Of a stretch of 64,000 nucleotides of DNA, positions 26,605 to 36,833 are shown piece after piece. The stretch comes from Sphingomonas xanthus. GTDB lineage: Bacteria > Pseudomonadota > Alphaproteobacteria > Sphingomonadales > Sphingomonadaceae. The stretch lies in the NCBI RefSeq assembly GCF_007998985.1, contig NZ_CP041659.1, positions 1,672,001-1,736,000 of the forward strand, in the 5' to 3' direction. The notes beneath the pieces are model-generated. The model did no database searches, was not told where the DNA came from, and saw only the letters and a program-made list of their open reading frames with translations. The number at the start of each line of letters is the position of its first letter. Position 1 is the first letter of the stretch. Made by a program: the position numbers and the translations under genes.

Positions 26605-28047
26605 ATGCTTGTGACCCGTAAGTTTGCCGCCGCGTCGCTCCTTATCTTGCTCGCCAGCGGCACGGCCTCGGCCGATACGCTGCGCGATGCGCTCAATTCG
26701 ACCTACCAGGCAAATCCCACGCTGACCGCGCAGCGCGAATCCTTGAAGGCGACCGATGCCGGGGTAGCGATCGCGCGCGCCGCCGGTCGCCCGCAGGTTT
26801 CCGCCACGGCTGGCCTGACCCGTGACCTCACCCGCAGCGGCCGGTTCGATACCGGGGGGACAAAGGGGCCATTCCTGACCGGCGGTGTCGACCTCAGCTA
26901 TCCGCTGTTCCAGGGGGGCAGCGTCCGCAACAATATCGAGGCAACCAAGACCCGGGTCGAAGCCGGGCGGGCGACATTGCGCGCAGTCGAAGGCGATGTC
27001 TTCACCGAGGCGGTAGCCGCCTACATGGACGTTATTCGCGATCGGGCGATCGTCGAACTGAACGAGAATCAAACCCGCGTCCTTGATACCAACCTGCAGG
27101 CGACCCGCGACCGTTTCGAGATCGGCGACGTCACGCGGACCGACGTGGCCCAGTCGGAAGCTCGGCTGCAGCTGGCCAACAGCAGTCTGGCGCTCGCCCG
27201 GTCGCGCCTCGTCGCCAGCGAAGAAAATTACCGCCGCGTGATCGGCCGCAATCCCGGCGTGCTGCAGCCGCCGCCGCCGCTCCCGCCATTACCGGCGAGT
27301 GCCGATGAAGCTGTGCGGATCGCGCTTGCCAACAATCCCGACCTGATCGCCGTGGCCCGCCAGGCCGAAGCCGCTGGCTACGATGTCCGGTCGGCGCGGG
27401 GCGCGCGCCTGCCAAGCGTTTCCGGCGTGCTGTCGGGGGATTATGCCAACACGTTGTCGGGCAACACCGGGCCGCTCCCGCGGTCGGGCACTGCGACCAG
27501 CGTCGGCGTTTCCGCTCGGGTCCCGCTGTATCAGGGCGGCCTTCCGGCCGCGCGGATCCGTCAGACGCAGGCGCTGGAAGGCCAGGCGCTGGAGCAGCGC
27601 ATCGGCACCGAACGGGCGGTAGTTGCCGCCACCCGGTCGGCGTTTGCCAGCTTTCAGGCCGCGACCAATGCCATTGCGTCGAACCAGACCGCAGTGAGCG
27701 CCAATGAACTGGCCCTTGAAGGCGCGCGCGCCGAAAACAGCATCGGCACCCGCACCATTCTCGAGGTCCTCAACGCCGAGCAGGAATTGCTCAATAGCCA
27801 GGTGGCGCTGGTTACCGTGCGTCGCGATCAATATGTGGCCGGCTTCCAGTTGCTGAACGCCATGGGACAGGCCGAGGCTGACGACCTTGGACTTGACGGC
27901 GGCCCGCTGTACGATCCGCTCGGCAATTATCGGCGCGTTGCCAATAGCTGGAGTGACTGGGCCGGCGAGCCGCGCCACGACCCAGTGGCAACCAGCACGG
28001 TGACGCCGGAAGAGCAGCCTCAGGGCGTGACTCCCGCTTCGCGATAG
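26605..28047 (+). CDS. tolC: TolC-family outer-membrane efflux protein
   Basis: A 480-residue OEP protein with signal peptide (SLLILLASGTASA) and two internally repeated coiled-coil halves: DTLRDALNSTYQANPTLTAQRESLKATDAG and later SADEAVRIALANNPDLIAVARQAEAAG. The sequence RTILEVLNAEQELLNSQVALVTVRRDQYVAGFQLL is typical of TolC rather than NodT lipoproteins. It forms the trimeric channel for type I secretion and RND efflux. AGAAGGAG precedes the ATG. The C-terminal tail (ATSTVTPEEQPQ) is unstructured. Confidence 0.93.
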   Translation: MLVTRKFAAASLLILLASGTASADTLRDALNSTYQANPTLTAQRESLKATDAGVAIARAAGRPQVSATAGLTRDLTRSGRFDTGGTKGPFLTGGVDLSYPLFQGGSVRNNIEATKTRVEAGRATLRAVEGDVFTEAVAAYMDVIRDRAIVELNENQTRVLDTNLQATRDRFEIGDVTRTDVAQSEARLQLANSSLALARSRLVASEENYRRVIGRNPGVLQPPPPLPPLPASADEAVRIALANNPDLIAVARQAEAAGYDVRSARGARLPSVSGVLSGDYANTLSGNTGPLPRSGTATSVGVSARVPLYQGGLPAARIRQTQALEGQALEQRIGTERAVVAATRSAFASFQAATNAIASNQTAVSANELALEGARAENSIGTRTILEVLNAEQELLNSQVALVTVRRDQYVAGFQLLNAMGQAEADDLGLDGGPLYDPLGNYRRVANSWSDWAGEPRHDPVATSTVTPEEQPQGVTPASR

Positions 28048-28062
28048 GCAATAGGGTTGGCC

Positions 28063-28473
28063 ATGGCTGCCCGCGAACCTTCGATGGAAGACATTCTCGC
28101 GTCGATTAAACGCGTGATTGCCGAGGAAAAGGAAATCCGCGCTGCGGCGCCTCCGGTCGAAGCTGCCGATCCGGATGACGAGGACGTGCTCGAACTCGAC
28201 GCGAGCATGACAGCGCCCGAAGTTCCGCCGCTTGATCTCGGGCCGCCGCTGCTCGAGGATGGTGCCGCCGACAGCAGCCGTCAGAGGCTCGAAGCACTCG
28301 CCAGCGTCGCTGCTTCCGCCCCGCCGCCCGCGCCGCAGGCCAATCCTTTGGAGGAGATGGTGCGCGACCTGCTTCGCCCGATCCTCAAGCAATGGCTCGA
28401 CGACAATCTGCCGGGCATCGTTGATGAACATGTGAAGCGCGAAATTCACCGTATTACCGGGCGCCCGCTCTAA
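28063..28473 (+). CDS. PopZ-like DUF2497 polar-organising protein
   Basis: A 136-residue protein with the two conserved ends of PopZ: N-terminal EPSMEDILASIKRVIAEEKE and C-terminal NPLEEMVRDLLRPILKQWLDDNLPGIVDEHVKREI, joined by an acidic Pro/Ala-rich linker (about residues 25-90). PopZ assembles into a polar condensate that anchors chromosome centromeres and cell-cycle factors in alphaproteobacteria. The ATG at 28063 is preferred over a TTG at 28057. It lies 15 bp downstream of tolC and probably shares its transcript. Confidence 0.88.
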   Translation: MAAREPSMEDILASIKRVIAEEKEIRAAAPPVEAADPDDEDVLELDASMTAPEVPPLDLGPPLLEDGAADSSRQRLEALASVAASAPPPAPQANPLEEMVRDLLRPILKQWLDDNLPGIVDEHVKREIHRITGRPL

Positions 28474-28513
28474 GGCTTGGCAGCGGGCAGCGTGGCTTGC
28501 TACGCCAGTCCCC

Positions 28514-30562
28514 ATGTTGAAGCGCATCGCACTTGCCGCAAGCGTCGCGGCCGCCGCCCTGATCTCCACCCCGTCGCTGGCCCGGCCAATGACCGCCACC
28601 GACATGCACATGATGCGGCGGCTCGGGGCGCCGAGCGTTTCACCCGACGGCCGCTGGGCAATGTTCACCCTGTCACAGACCGACCTGTCGGCCAACCGCC
28701 GCCGCAATCCCATCTACTTGCTCGACCTCAACGGCCGCGGCGCCGCCCCCCGGCAAGTGGCGGGGACTGAAGGCGGGAACAGCGCCGCATGGGGCCCCGA
28801 TGGCGCGATATATTTCCTGAAGAGCGTCAACGACCGGACCCAGCTGTTTCGCTTGCCCATCGGCGGCGCGGCGACCCAGATCAGCGATTTCGGAGCCGAG
28901 ATCTCGGGGTTCAAGCTGTCGCCTCGGGGCGACCGGGTCATCGTCTGGGCGGATCGCCCCGATTGCCCGGACCTGGCCTGCGCTGCGACCACTTTCCCGG
29001 CCAAGCCCGAAGGATCGGGCCGGACCTATGACCAGCTGTTCGTCCGCCATTGGGACAGCTGGGTTGAACCCGGCGTCCGTTCCCGAATCTATGCTTATCC
29101 GGTCGCGGACGGAAAGCTGGTTGGCGGCGGCGTTCGTCTGACCGGCGACCTTGATGGCGACACCCCTTCCAAGCCCTTCGGCGGCGGCGAGGAAATCGAC
29201 TGGTCGCCCGATGGTCGCACCGTCTATTTCACCCTTCGCGATGCCGGCCGGATCGAGGCCACCTCGACCAATCTCGACATTTTCGCGGCTCCAGCCGACG
29301 GTAGCGCGGCGCCAGTAAACCTCACCGACGCCAATGACGCGACGGACACGCTGCCGACCGTGTCGCCTGACGGGCGGACACTGGCCTATGTCGCCATGGC
29401 GCGGCCGACCTACGAAGCCGACCGGCAAGTGTTGATGCTGCGCGACATCGCCAGCGGCCAAACCCGCGCGCTGACCCAGGGCTGGGACCGGTCGGTTGGA
29501 AGCGTCGCCTGGGCCAAGGACGGCAGGAGTCTCATCGTCGGGGTGCAGGAAGTGCTCGAACATCCGCTCTACCGGATCGATGTTGCAACCGGACGGGCGA
29601 CGCGTCTGACGGCGGAGGGAACCGCGAACAATGCCGTCGCGCTTCCGGGAGGCGCGGTGCTGTTTACTTCGAACAGCATCAAGGCGCCAGACGACCTTTA
29701 TCGCGTCGACGCGCGCGGCAAGGTGGCGCAACTGACCAACGTCAACCGCGACCTGCTTGCAGAGCTCGATCCGGTGACCTTTGAAAAGTTCAGCTTCACC
29801 GGTGCCAATAATGATAAGGTGTGGGGCTTCAAGCTTAAGCCGCAAGGCGCGGCCGGCAAGCTGCCGATCGCGTTTGTTGTCCATGGCGGGCCGCAGGGCA
29901 GTTTCGGAAACGGCTGGTCTTACCGCTGGAACTCGCGGCTGTTCTCGGCGCCGGGCTATGCGGTGGTCAGCGTCGATTTCCATGGCTCGACCGGTTACGG
30001 CCAAGCCTTCACCGACAGTATCCAGAACAATTGGGGCGGCTGGCCACTCGAGGACCTGCGAAAAGGCCTTGCCCATGCGCTGGCCAGCGATGCGCAGCTC
30101 GACGGAAGCCGCAAGTGCGCGCTCGGCGCAAGCTATGGCGGTTATATGATGAACTGGATCGCCGGCCGCTGGCCCGATGCGTTCAACTGCCTCGTCCAGC
30201 ATGACGGCGTGTTCGACCAGCGAGCCATGGCCTATGAAACCGAGGAGCTTTGGTTCACCGAGTGGGAGCATGGGCAGAAGGCCTATCATGAGGACCCGGC
30301 GGCCTATGAAAAATGGAACCCGGTCAACTATGTGACCGAATGGAAGACGCCCATGCTGGTAATCACCGGCGAAAAGGATTTCCGCATTCCCTATTCGCAG
30401 GGACTGGCCAGTTTCACCGCACTCCAGCGCAAGGGCATCCCGTCGCGGCTGCTGGTTTTTCCCGATGAAAACCATTGGGTGCTCAAGCCCAAGAATTCGA
30501 TCCAATGGTATGACGAGGTGTTCAGGTGGCTCGACCGCTGGATGGGGCCGGCGGCCAACTGA
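28514..30562 (+). CDS. S9-family prolyl oligopeptidase, secreted
   Basis: A 682-residue precursor with signal peptide (LAASVAAAALISTPSLA), an N-terminal seven-bladed WD40-like propeller (repeated SPDGR motifs) and a C-terminal alpha/beta-hydrolase domain. The catalytic triad is Ser in GASYGGYMMNW (about residue 540), Asp in ITGEKDFRIPYSQG and His in DENHWVLKP. These are dipeptidyl-peptidase/acylaminoacyl-peptidase-type exopeptidases taking peptides from the periplasm. Standard length; next gene valS follows after 37 bp. Confidence 0.93.
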   Translation: MLKRIALAASVAAAALISTPSLARPMTATDMHMMRRLGAPSVSPDGRWAMFTLSQTDLSANRRRNPIYLLDLNGRGAAPRQVAGTEGGNSAAWGPDGAIYFLKSVNDRTQLFRLPIGGAATQISDFGAEISGFKLSPRGDRVIVWADRPDCPDLACAATTFPAKPEGSGRTYDQLFVRHWDSWVEPGVRSRIYAYPVADGKLVGGGVRLTGDLDGDTPSKPFGGGEEIDWSPDGRTVYFTLRDAGRIEATSTNLDIFAAPADGSAAPVNLTDANDATDTLPTVSPDGRTLAYVAMARPTYEADRQVLMLRDIASGQTRALTQGWDRSVGSVAWAKDGRSLIVGVQEVLEHPLYRIDVATGRATRLTAEGTANNAVALPGGAVLFTSNSIKAPDDLYRVDARGKVAQLTNVNRDLLAELDPVTFEKFSFTGANNDKVWGFKLKPQGAAGKLPIAFVVHGGPQGSFGNGWSYRWNSRLFSAPGYAVVSVDFHGSTGYGQAFTDSIQNNWGGWPLEDLRKGLAHALASDAQLDGSRKCALGASYGGYMMNWIAGRWPDAFNCLVQHDGVFDQRAMAYETEELWFTEWEHGQKAYHEDPAAYEKWNPVNYVTEWKTPMLVITGEKDFRIPYSQGLASFTALQRKGIPSRLLVFPDENHWVLKPKNSIQWYDEVFRWLDRWMGPAAN

Positions 30563-30599
30563 TGTTGCAGTGCGGCGCTACCCTGTTTAGGCGCGCCGC

Positions 30600-33224
30600 A
30601 TGACCGAGCTTTCCAAGACGTTTGAACCGGGTCCACTCGAGGCTCGCTGGTATGCCCATTGGGAGCGTGAGGGGCTGTTCCGCCCGGCGCGCGACGAGGC
30701 GGTGCCCTTCACCATCGTCATGCCGCCACCCAACGTTACTGGCTCGCTCCATATCGGCCACGCGCTCGACAATACATTGCAGGACATCCTGACCCGCCAT
30801 GCCCGGATGCAGGGCAAGGACGCGCTGTGGGTGGTCGGCACCGACCACGCCGGGATCGCAACCCAGATGGTGGTCGAACGCAACCTCGACAGCCAGGGCG
30901 TCAAGCGCGCCGACCTCGGCCGTGACAAGTTCCTGGAGCATGTCTGGGAATGGAAGGCGCAATCGGGCGGTGCGATAACCCGCCAGCTTCGCCGGCTGGG
31001 CGCATCTTGCGACTGGTCGAACGAGCGGTTCACCATGGACAAGGGCTTTTCCGCCGCGGTCCTCAAGGTGTTCGTCGAGATGCACCAGCGCGGCCTCATC
31101 TATCGCGACAAGAGGCTGGTGAACTGGGATCCCAAGTTCCAAACCGCGATTTCGGACCTTGAAGTCGAGACTCGCGAAGTCGCAGGCAAGTTCTGGACAT
31201 TGCGCTATCCGCTTGACGACGGCAGCGGCGCGATCGAGGTGGCGACGACCCGTCCGGAAACGATGCTCGCCGACATGGCGGTCGCCGTCCATCCTGACGA
31301 CCCGCGCTACACGGCGATGGTAGGCAAGATGATCCGCCAGCCAATTACCGGGCGGCTCATTCCCGTCATCACCGACCAGCACGCTGACCCCGAACTGGGA
31401 TCGGGCGCGGTCAAGATCACCCCGGGGCATGACTTCAACGATTATGAGGTCGGAAAGCGCGCCGGACTCAAGCCCGGCGAGATGCTCAACATGCTCGACG
31501 GGCAGGCGCGGGTTTGCCAGGTACAGGACGGACTGATTTCGGCGGACCTGATTGGCCTCGACCGCTTCGACGCCCGCAAACAGGTTGTCGAGCGGCTGGA
31601 GGCCGAGGGCGCGCTGGTCAAGGTCGAGGACCGGACCATCGCCACGCCCTATGGCGACCGATCGAACGCGGTCATCGAACCCTGGCTCACTGACCAATGG
31701 TATGTCGATGCGGAAAAGCTGGTCGGCCCGGTGCTCGACGCGACCCGGGCGGGCAAGATCAGGATCGTGCCGGAAAGCTGGTCGAAGACCTGGTTCAACT
31801 GGCTTGAGAATATCCAGCCTTGGTGCGTTTCGCGCCAGTTGTGGTGGGGCCATCGCATCCCCGCCTGGTTTGATGCGGATGGCAATGTTTTCGTGGCAGA
31901 AACAATTGAGGAGGCGCAACAGCATGCCGGCGAGGGTGTTGCCCTGCGTCAGGACGAGGACGTGCTCGATACCTGGTTCTCCTCCGCCTTGTGGCCGTTC
32001 GCGACGCTCGGATGGCCGGAACCGACCGCCGACGCCCAGCGCCACTATCCCAATGACGTCCTCATTTCCGGTTTCGATATCCTGTTCTTCTGGGACGCGC
32101 GCATGGCGATGCAGGGCATCGAATTCATGGGCGAAGTTCCCTGGAAGACTCTCTATCTCCACGGGCTGGTGCGCGACGCGCAGGGCGCCAAAATGTCCAA
32201 GTCGAAGGGTAATACGGTCGACCCGCTCGGACTGATCGACAAATATGGCGCCGATGCGCTGCGCTTCACGCTGGCGGCAATGGAAAGCCAAGGCCGCGAC
32301 ATCAAGCTCGATGAAAAGCGGGTTGAAGGCTATCGCAACTTTGCCACCAAGCTGTGGAACGCCGCCCGCTTCCTCCAGGGCAATGGCGTCGGCGCATCGC
32401 ACGCCATCGCCGCGCCCGAGGCGCAGCTTCCCGTCAACCGCTGGATCATCGGAGAAGTCGTCGAGACGCTCGCTCGCCTCGACAAGGCGTTCGACGAGTT
32501 GCGCTTCGACGGCATGGCGGACGCCATTTACCAGTTTACCTGGGGCACCTTCTGCGACTGGTATGTCGAGCTGGTGAAGGGCGCCTGGGACGAGGAGACC
32601 CGAACCGTCGCCGCCTGGGCGTTCGACCAGATCCTGGTCATGCTCCACCCGTTCATGCCCTTCGTCACCGAAGAGCTGTGGCATTCGATGGGGAAGCGGC
32701 CCTACGATCTGATCGTTGCCAAATGGCCCGAGCCGCAAGCTGAGGTCGATCGAGAGGCCAAGTCGGAAATTGAATGGCTGGTCGCGCTGGTCGGCGAAAT
32801 CCGTTCCGCCCGGACCGAGCTCAGCGTCCCTCCGTCGGCTAGGCTTAGCCTGTTCGCCGGTGACGCCGACGACAAGCTCGCGGCGCGCCTCGAGCGGCAC
32901 CATGCAATGCTGTCGCGGTTGGCGAGGCTGGAGTCAGTCCAGCTTTCTCCATTCGCGGAATCAGGCGCGGCGCAGGTTGTCGTCGAAGGCGCGACCTTCT
33001 CGCTTCCGCTGGAAGGAGTGATCGATCTCGGCGCGGAGCGGGCCCGGTTGTCGAAGGCGGTCCTTTCGGCAGAGAAGGAACGGGACTCACTCGCCGCCCG
33101 CCTTGCCAATTCCAATTTCGTCGAGCGGGCCAAGCCCGAGGCTATCGAAAAGGCGCGCTCCGACCACGAAGCTAAGTCAGCGGACGCCGAACGCTACCGG
33201 GCGGCGCTTGAACGGCTGGGCTGA
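30600..33224 (+). CDS. valS: Valyl-tRNA synthetase
   Basis: An 874-residue class Ia synthetase. The HIGH motif is [14 protein letters not shown] (about residue 52) and KMSKS is [14 protein letters not shown] (about residue 530), with the CP1 editing domain between them ([19 protein letters not shown]). The anticodon-binding domain and a C-terminal coiled coil ([23 protein letters not shown]) complete it. The length is a little short of E. coli ValS but usual for alphaproteobacteria. Essential gene. Confidence 0.97.
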   Translation: MTELSKTFEPGPLEARWYAHWEREGLFRPARDEAVPFTIVMPPPNVTGSLHIGHALDNTLQDILTRHARMQGKDALWVVGTDHAGIATQMVVERNLDSQGVKRADLGRDKFLEHVWEWKAQSGGAITRQLRRLGASCDWSNERFTMDKGFSAAVLKVFVEMHQRGLIYRDKRLVNWDPKFQTAISDLEVETREVAGKFWTLRYPLDDGSGAIEVATTRPETMLADMAVAVHPDDPRYTAMVGKMIRQPITGRLIPVITDQHADPELGSGAVKITPGHDFNDYEVGKRAGLKPGEMLNMLDGQARVCQVQDGLISADLIGLDRFDARKQVVERLEAEGALVKVEDRTIATPYGDRSNAVIEPWLTDQWYVDAEKLVGPVLDATRAGKIRIVPESWSKTWFNWLENIQPWCVSRQLWWGHRIPAWFDADGNVFVAETIEEAQQHAGEGVALRQDEDVLDTWFSSALWPFATLGWPEPTADAQRHYPNDVLISGFDILFFWDARMAMQGIEFMGEVPWKTLYLHGLVRDAQGAKMSKSKGNTVDPLGLIDKYGADALRFTLAAMESQGRDIKLDEKRVEGYRNFATKLWNAARFLQGNGVGASHAIAAPEAQLPVNRWIIGEVVETLARLDKAFDELRFDGMADAIYQFTWGTFCDWYVELVKGAWDEETRTVAAWAFDQILVMLHPFMPFVTEELWHSMGKRPYDLIVAKWPEPQAEVDREAKSEIEWLVALVGEIRSARTELSVPPSARLSLFAGDADDKLAARLERHHAMLSRLARLESVQLSPFAESGAAQVVVEGATFSLPLEGVIDLGAERARLSKAVLSAEKERDSLAARLANSNFVERAKPEAIEKARSDHEAKSADAERYRAALERLG

Positions 33225-33229
33225 CTAAA

Positions 33230-33586
33230 GTGAAGCTCGATCATGTCGTCATCATGGTGCGCTCCCTGGATCAAAGTCTGCCTTGGTATTCGACGATTCT
33301 TCCGCTTCTCGGCTTCGACAAGACCCGCGACCACGTTTGGTACGACGGGGGCGTAGCGATCGACCTTAAGAAGGCGCGGTCCGGAACGGCAGACTATGAA
33401 CGCTATGGTCCCGGCCTCAACCATCTCGGTTTCACCGCGCCCAACGAGGCGGCTCTCGACCGTGTCCGAGAAGCGATGGCAGTCGCCGGTTTCGAAGTGC
33501 CCGACAAGCAGCGACTCGGGACGGAGATCGCCACCTTCTTTAAGGACCCGGACGGAATGCGGCTGGAATTGACGGTCTACGGCTGA
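33230..33586 (+). CDS. VOC-superfamily (glyoxalase/bleomycin resistance-like) protein
   Basis: A 118-residue single vicinal-oxygen-chelate domain: LDHVVIMVRSLDQSLPWYSTILPLLGF at the start, LNHLGFTAPNEAALDRV in the middle and FFKDPDGMRLELTVYG at the end, giving the His and Glu metal ligands typical of the fold. The start is GTG 33230, 5 bp after the valS stop. Its substrate is unknown. It overlaps the convergent lipid kinase gene by 10 bases. Confidence 0.88.
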   Translation: MKLDHVVIMVRSLDQSLPWYSTILPLLGFDKTRDHVWYDGGVAIDLKKARSGTADYERYGPGLNHLGFTAPNEAALDRVREAMAVAGFEVPDKQRLGTEIATFFKDPDGMRLELTVYG

Positions 33587-34494
33587 TCGCTCGCAGTTGA
33601 CTGCGCCCTGGTTGGGGCGGCGATGTCGATCGCCTCATCCGCAATCTTGACGCTGACCGGGGTCTTGGCGGCAATTTCGCCGTCGATGCTGATCTTCTGG
33701 CGCGGCCTCGCTTCCAGCCGAAGCGATTGGCCCCACCATTCCGTTACCGTCAGCTTGCGCCTGCGCAATTTGAACAGGGTCGCAAACCAGCTCCAGGCGA
33801 GGCCCCACAGGCTTTTGCCGGTTACCGCCTGAATGACGATCTTGCCGCTGTCGAGCGACTGGTCCTCGACGAGTTCGACTCCCCCATGATGGCTGCCGTT
33901 GGCGATCCGCGCCTCGGTAGCCCAGGCCTTCACCACGCGCCCGTCGTCCAGCGTCACCCGCAGGCGGAATGGTCGGAACTTGAACGCGACCCGCATAGCC
34001 CACAGGAAATAGCCGACCATGCCGAGATATTTCTTGAGCTTGTGCGGCACTGTGTCGGCGATCAGCGGGCTCAGGCCCAATGCTGCGGCATTCACGAAAT
34101 AGTCGCCGTCGATCACGCCCAAGTCGATCCGCCGCCGCCGCCCGTTGGCTATGACCTGGATCGCTTCATCAAGGTCATCGCTCATCCCCAACGTCTTGGC
34201 AAAGCTGTTGGCGGTGCCCAGCGGCAAGAAGGCGAATACCGTGCCAGTCCCGACAAAATGATCAACGTTGGACGACAGCGACCCATCGCCTCCGCCGACG
34301 ATGACCATTGGCGCCCGGCTGATCGCGTCGATCACCGCTGCATCCATCTTGTCGGGCTCGGTTACGGCGATCGTATCGATCAAGGTCACTCCCGCCTTCG
34401 CCAGCCCGGCACATGCTGTGTCAAAGGCATCGGCGCCGCGGCGACTCATAGCGTTGACGACCAGGATCGCCTGTTTGGGCAGCGCTTCGTTCAT
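33577..34494 (-). CDS. Diacylglycerol/lipid kinase family protein
   Basis: A 305-residue DagK-catalytic-domain protein (YegS/BmrU-like). It has the nucleotide-binding VVGGGDGSLSSNVDHFVGT and the LPLGTANSFAKTLG motif, followed by the C-terminal beta-sandwich. Such enzymes phosphorylate diacylglycerol or sphingoid/ceramide lipids; the latter is attractive in a sphingolipid-making sphingomonad, but there is no local evidence. Start ATG 34492-34494; divergent from hemB. Confidence 0.9.
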   Translation of the reverse strand: MNEALPKQAILVVNAMSRRGADAFDTACAGLAKAGVTLIDTIAVTEPDKMDAAVIDAISRAPMVIVGGGDGSLSSNVDHFVGTGTVFAFLPLGTANSFAKTLGMSDDLDEAIQVIANGRRRRIDLGVIDGDYFVNAAALGLSPLIADTVPHKLKKYLGMVGYFLWAMRVAFKFRPFRLRVTLDDGRVVKAWATEARIANGSHHGGVELVEDQSLDSGKIVIQAVTGKSLWGLAWSWFATLFKLRRRKLTVTEWWGQSLRLEARPRQKISIDGEIAAKTPVSVKIADEAIDIAAPTRAQSTASDQP

Positions 34495-34554
34495 GACCGC
34501 TCAATGCGCGGCACCGGCTTTATTTCCTTCACGCTTTGCCGCTACAGCCATGCC

Positions 34555-35553
34555 ATGGTCTCGCCCTCCTTCCCAGCGCTGCGAATGCGGCGCGGCCGGT
34601 CCGCTCCATGGATCCGCGCGATGCTCGCCGAACATCGGCTTCATCCCACCGATCTCATCTGGCCGCTGTTCATTTGTGATGGCAAGGGCTGCGAGGAGCA
34701 GATTCCGACGCTTCCGGGGGTCAGTCGCTGGTCGGTAGACCGTCTGGCCGACAAGGCCCGCGAGGCGCGCGACCTCGGCATTCCTTGCGTTGCCTTGTTC
34801 CCCAACACGCCGGCCGGCCTTCGCAGCGACAATGCGGGCGAGGCGCTTAATGCCGACAATCTCATTTGCCGGGCGATCAAGGCGATCAAGGATGCGGCGC
34901 CCGAAATCGGGGTTCTGACCGACGTGGCGCTCGATCCTTATACCGCCCATGGCCATGACGGGCTGGTCGACGAGCGCGGCTGCGTCAAGAATGACGAAAC
35001 CAGCGCGATACTGGTGGAGCAAGCTCTGGTTCAGGCCGCGACCGGAGCGGACATCGTTGCCCCTTCCGACATGATGGACGGCCGCGTCGGCGCGATCCGG
35101 GCGGGACTCGAACGCGAAGGATATTGCGATGTTGCGATCATGGCCTATGCCGCCAAATATGCCTCGGCCTTCTATGGGCCGTTTCGCGACGCGGTCGGGA
35201 GCCGCGGGCTGTTAAAGGGCGACAAGCGCGGTTACCAGATGGATCCGGCAAACGGCCTGGAGGCGCTGCGGGAAGTGGCGCTTGACCTTGCCGAAGGCGC
35301 GGACATGGTGATGGTGAAGCCGGGACTGCCCTATCTCGATGTCGTCGCCGCGGTGAAGCGGGAATTCGGTGTCCCGACCTTCGCTTACCAGGTGTCGGGC
35401 GAATACGCGATGATCGAGGCCGCTGCCTCCGCAGGCGCAGGCGACCGCGACGCGCTGGTCCTCGAAACATTGCTGGCCTTCAAGCGCGCCGGGGCGACAG
35501 GCGTGCTCAGCTATCACGCACCGCTGGCTGCCCGGCTCCTCAGCGAAGGCTAA
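34555..35553 (+). CDS. hemB: Delta-aminolevulinic acid dehydratase (porphobilinogen synthase)
   Basis: A 332-residue TIM-barrel enzyme joining two 5-aminolevulinate molecules in haem synthesis. The active-site lysines lie in MAYAAKYASAFYGPFRDA (about residue 199) and MVMVKPGLPYLDVV (about 254). The metal-site region DVALDPYTAHGHDGLVDERG has Asp where zinc-dependent enzymes have Cys, pointing to the magnesium-type family common in alphaproteobacteria. The ATG at 34555 was chosen because earlier codons read antisense through the lipid kinase. Its TAA overlaps the next ATG. Confidence 0.96.
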   Translation: MVSPSFPALRMRRGRSAPWIRAMLAEHRLHPTDLIWPLFICDGKGCEEQIPTLPGVSRWSVDRLADKAREARDLGIPCVALFPNTPAGLRSDNAGEALNADNLICRAIKAIKDAAPEIGVLTDVALDPYTAHGHDGLVDERGCVKNDETSAILVEQALVQAATGADIVAPSDMMDGRVGAIRAGLEREGYCDVAIMAYAAKYASAFYGPFRDAVGSRGLLKGDKRGYQMDPANGLEALREVALDLAEGADMVMVKPGLPYLDVVAAVKREFGVPTFAYQVSGEYAMIEAAASAGAGDRDALVLETLLAFKRAGATGVLSYHAPLAARLLSEG

Positions 35554-36833
35554 TGCTCGAACCCGATCCCCGATCGGCGCGGACCCGCCGCGACATCGGC
35601 ATCTGGGGCGCATCCTTTCTGGCGGTGAACGGCATGATCGGCGCGGGAATCTTCGGGTTGCCTGGCGTGCTGGACAAGGCAGTAGGCAGTTTCGCGCCGA
35701 TGCTGCTCCTGCTTGCCGGGCTCGGCGTGATGCTGATCGCCCTTTGCTATGCCGACCTCGCCGGCCGGTTCGACTCCTCGGGCGGGCCGCAGCGCTACGC
35801 CGGCGCGGCCTTCGGGCCTTTCGTGGGGTTTCAAGCAGGGTGGATGCTTTACGCCGCCCGCGCCGCGGCGCTCGCCGCCAATGCCCATGTCCTTGCTGCC
35901 TACGCCGGGGCCTTCTGGGCGCCGCTCGCCGGGCCGTTGACGATCATCCTGACCATTGGCGCGATTACGCTGGTCAATGTCATCGGTGTTCGACGCGCGG
36001 TCGATACGCTGGGCGGGATGACGATGCTGAAGCTCGGTCCGCTGATCCTGATCGCGGCGCTCGGGCTCCTTCTCGGTGACCTGCCGCCGCCAGTGCTGCC
36101 GCAATTTTCGACAGTCGAAAGTGTCGCGCTGGTCGCGCTTTACGCTTTCGTCGGCTTCGAAGCGGCAACCATCCCGGCCGGCGAGACCGAGAACCCTAAG
36201 CGGGCCATTCCTCGGGCGCTTTTGCTTACCGTCGCCGGGGTGACATCGCTTTACGTGCTGGTGCAGCTGGCCTATTCGGGCGCGGCGATAGGCGACAGTG
36301 AAGCGCCGCTTGCCGACCTCGCTGCCCGCTCGCTCGGGCCGATTGGTGCGCTGCTTCTTGGCGTCACGGCGATCGTGTCGGTGCTCGCCAACCAGTTGAG
36401 CGCGGTGACGTCTATCTCGCGGATTACCTCGAGCCTTGCCGACCAGCACCTCCTCCCAAGCTGGTTCGGGCGCGTATCGCCGCGCTATCATACGCCGGCG
36501 AATTCGATCCTGACAGTTGGTGCGATCGGCATACTCCTGTCGCTTTCCGGAACCTTCGTTACGCTGGCGGTGATCAGCACCGTGTCGCGGCTGGGCGTCT
36601 ATCTCGCCTGCATCGCCTCGGTGCCGCGACTGGACATGATCGCGGGCCGAGTGCGCTGGGTCCGGGGTTTCGCCGTGCCGATTGCGGCGCTGCTGCTATG
36701 CCTTTGGGCAATGGCGCAGTCGCGGGCCGAAGAATGGCAGGCCTTCCTTGCCTTTCTGGGGGTCGGGACCTTGCTATACCTGTTTGCCCGCCTATCGGGC
36801 CAGGCGGCCGCGGATCCGGTCGATCGCCACTGA
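35553..36833 (+). CDS. APC-family amino acid permease
   Basis: A 426-residue integral membrane protein with about 12 hydrophobic segments. The first helix has the APC signature NGMIGAGIFGLPG, and the sixth helix region carries YAFVGFEAATIPAGETENPKRAIPRAL. It is a proton-coupled or exchange amino-acid/polyamine transporter of the inner membrane; substrate unknown. The ATG shares one base with the hemB stop (TAATG), so the two are coupled. Its 3' end overlaps the convergent lipoprotein gene by 42 bases. Confidence 0.92.
   Translation: MLEPDPRSARTRRDIGIWGASFLAVNGMIGAGIFGLPGVLDKAVGSFAPMLLLLAGLGVMLIALCYADLAGRFDSSGGPQRYAGAAFGPFVGFQAGWMLYAARAAALAANAHVLAAYAGAFWAPLAGPLTIILTIGAITLVNVIGVRRAVDTLGGMTMLKLGPLILIAALGLLLGDLPPPVLPQFSTVESVALVALYAFVGFEAATIPAGETENPKRAIPRALLLTVAGVTSLYVLVQLAYSGAAIGDSEAPLADLAARSLGPIGALLLGVTAIVSVLANQLSAVTSISRITSSLADQHLLPSWFGRVSPRYHTPANSILTVGAIGILLSLSGTFVTLAVISTVSRLGVYLACIASVPRLDMIAGRVRWVRGFAVPIAALLLCLWAMAQSRAEEWQAFLAFLGVGTLLYLFARLSGQAAADPVDRH

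Noticed and set aside
30522..32903. Very long open frame on the minus strand, opposite valS
   Set aside because: It is antisense to the clearly identified valS gene; high GC and codon bias of the real gene keep the opposite frame free of stops. No family motifs are present.
33727..34554. Extended N-terminus for hemB reading back through the lipid kinase gene
   Set aside because: The sequence before the ATG at 34555 is antisense to the lipid kinase and has no similarity to HemB.
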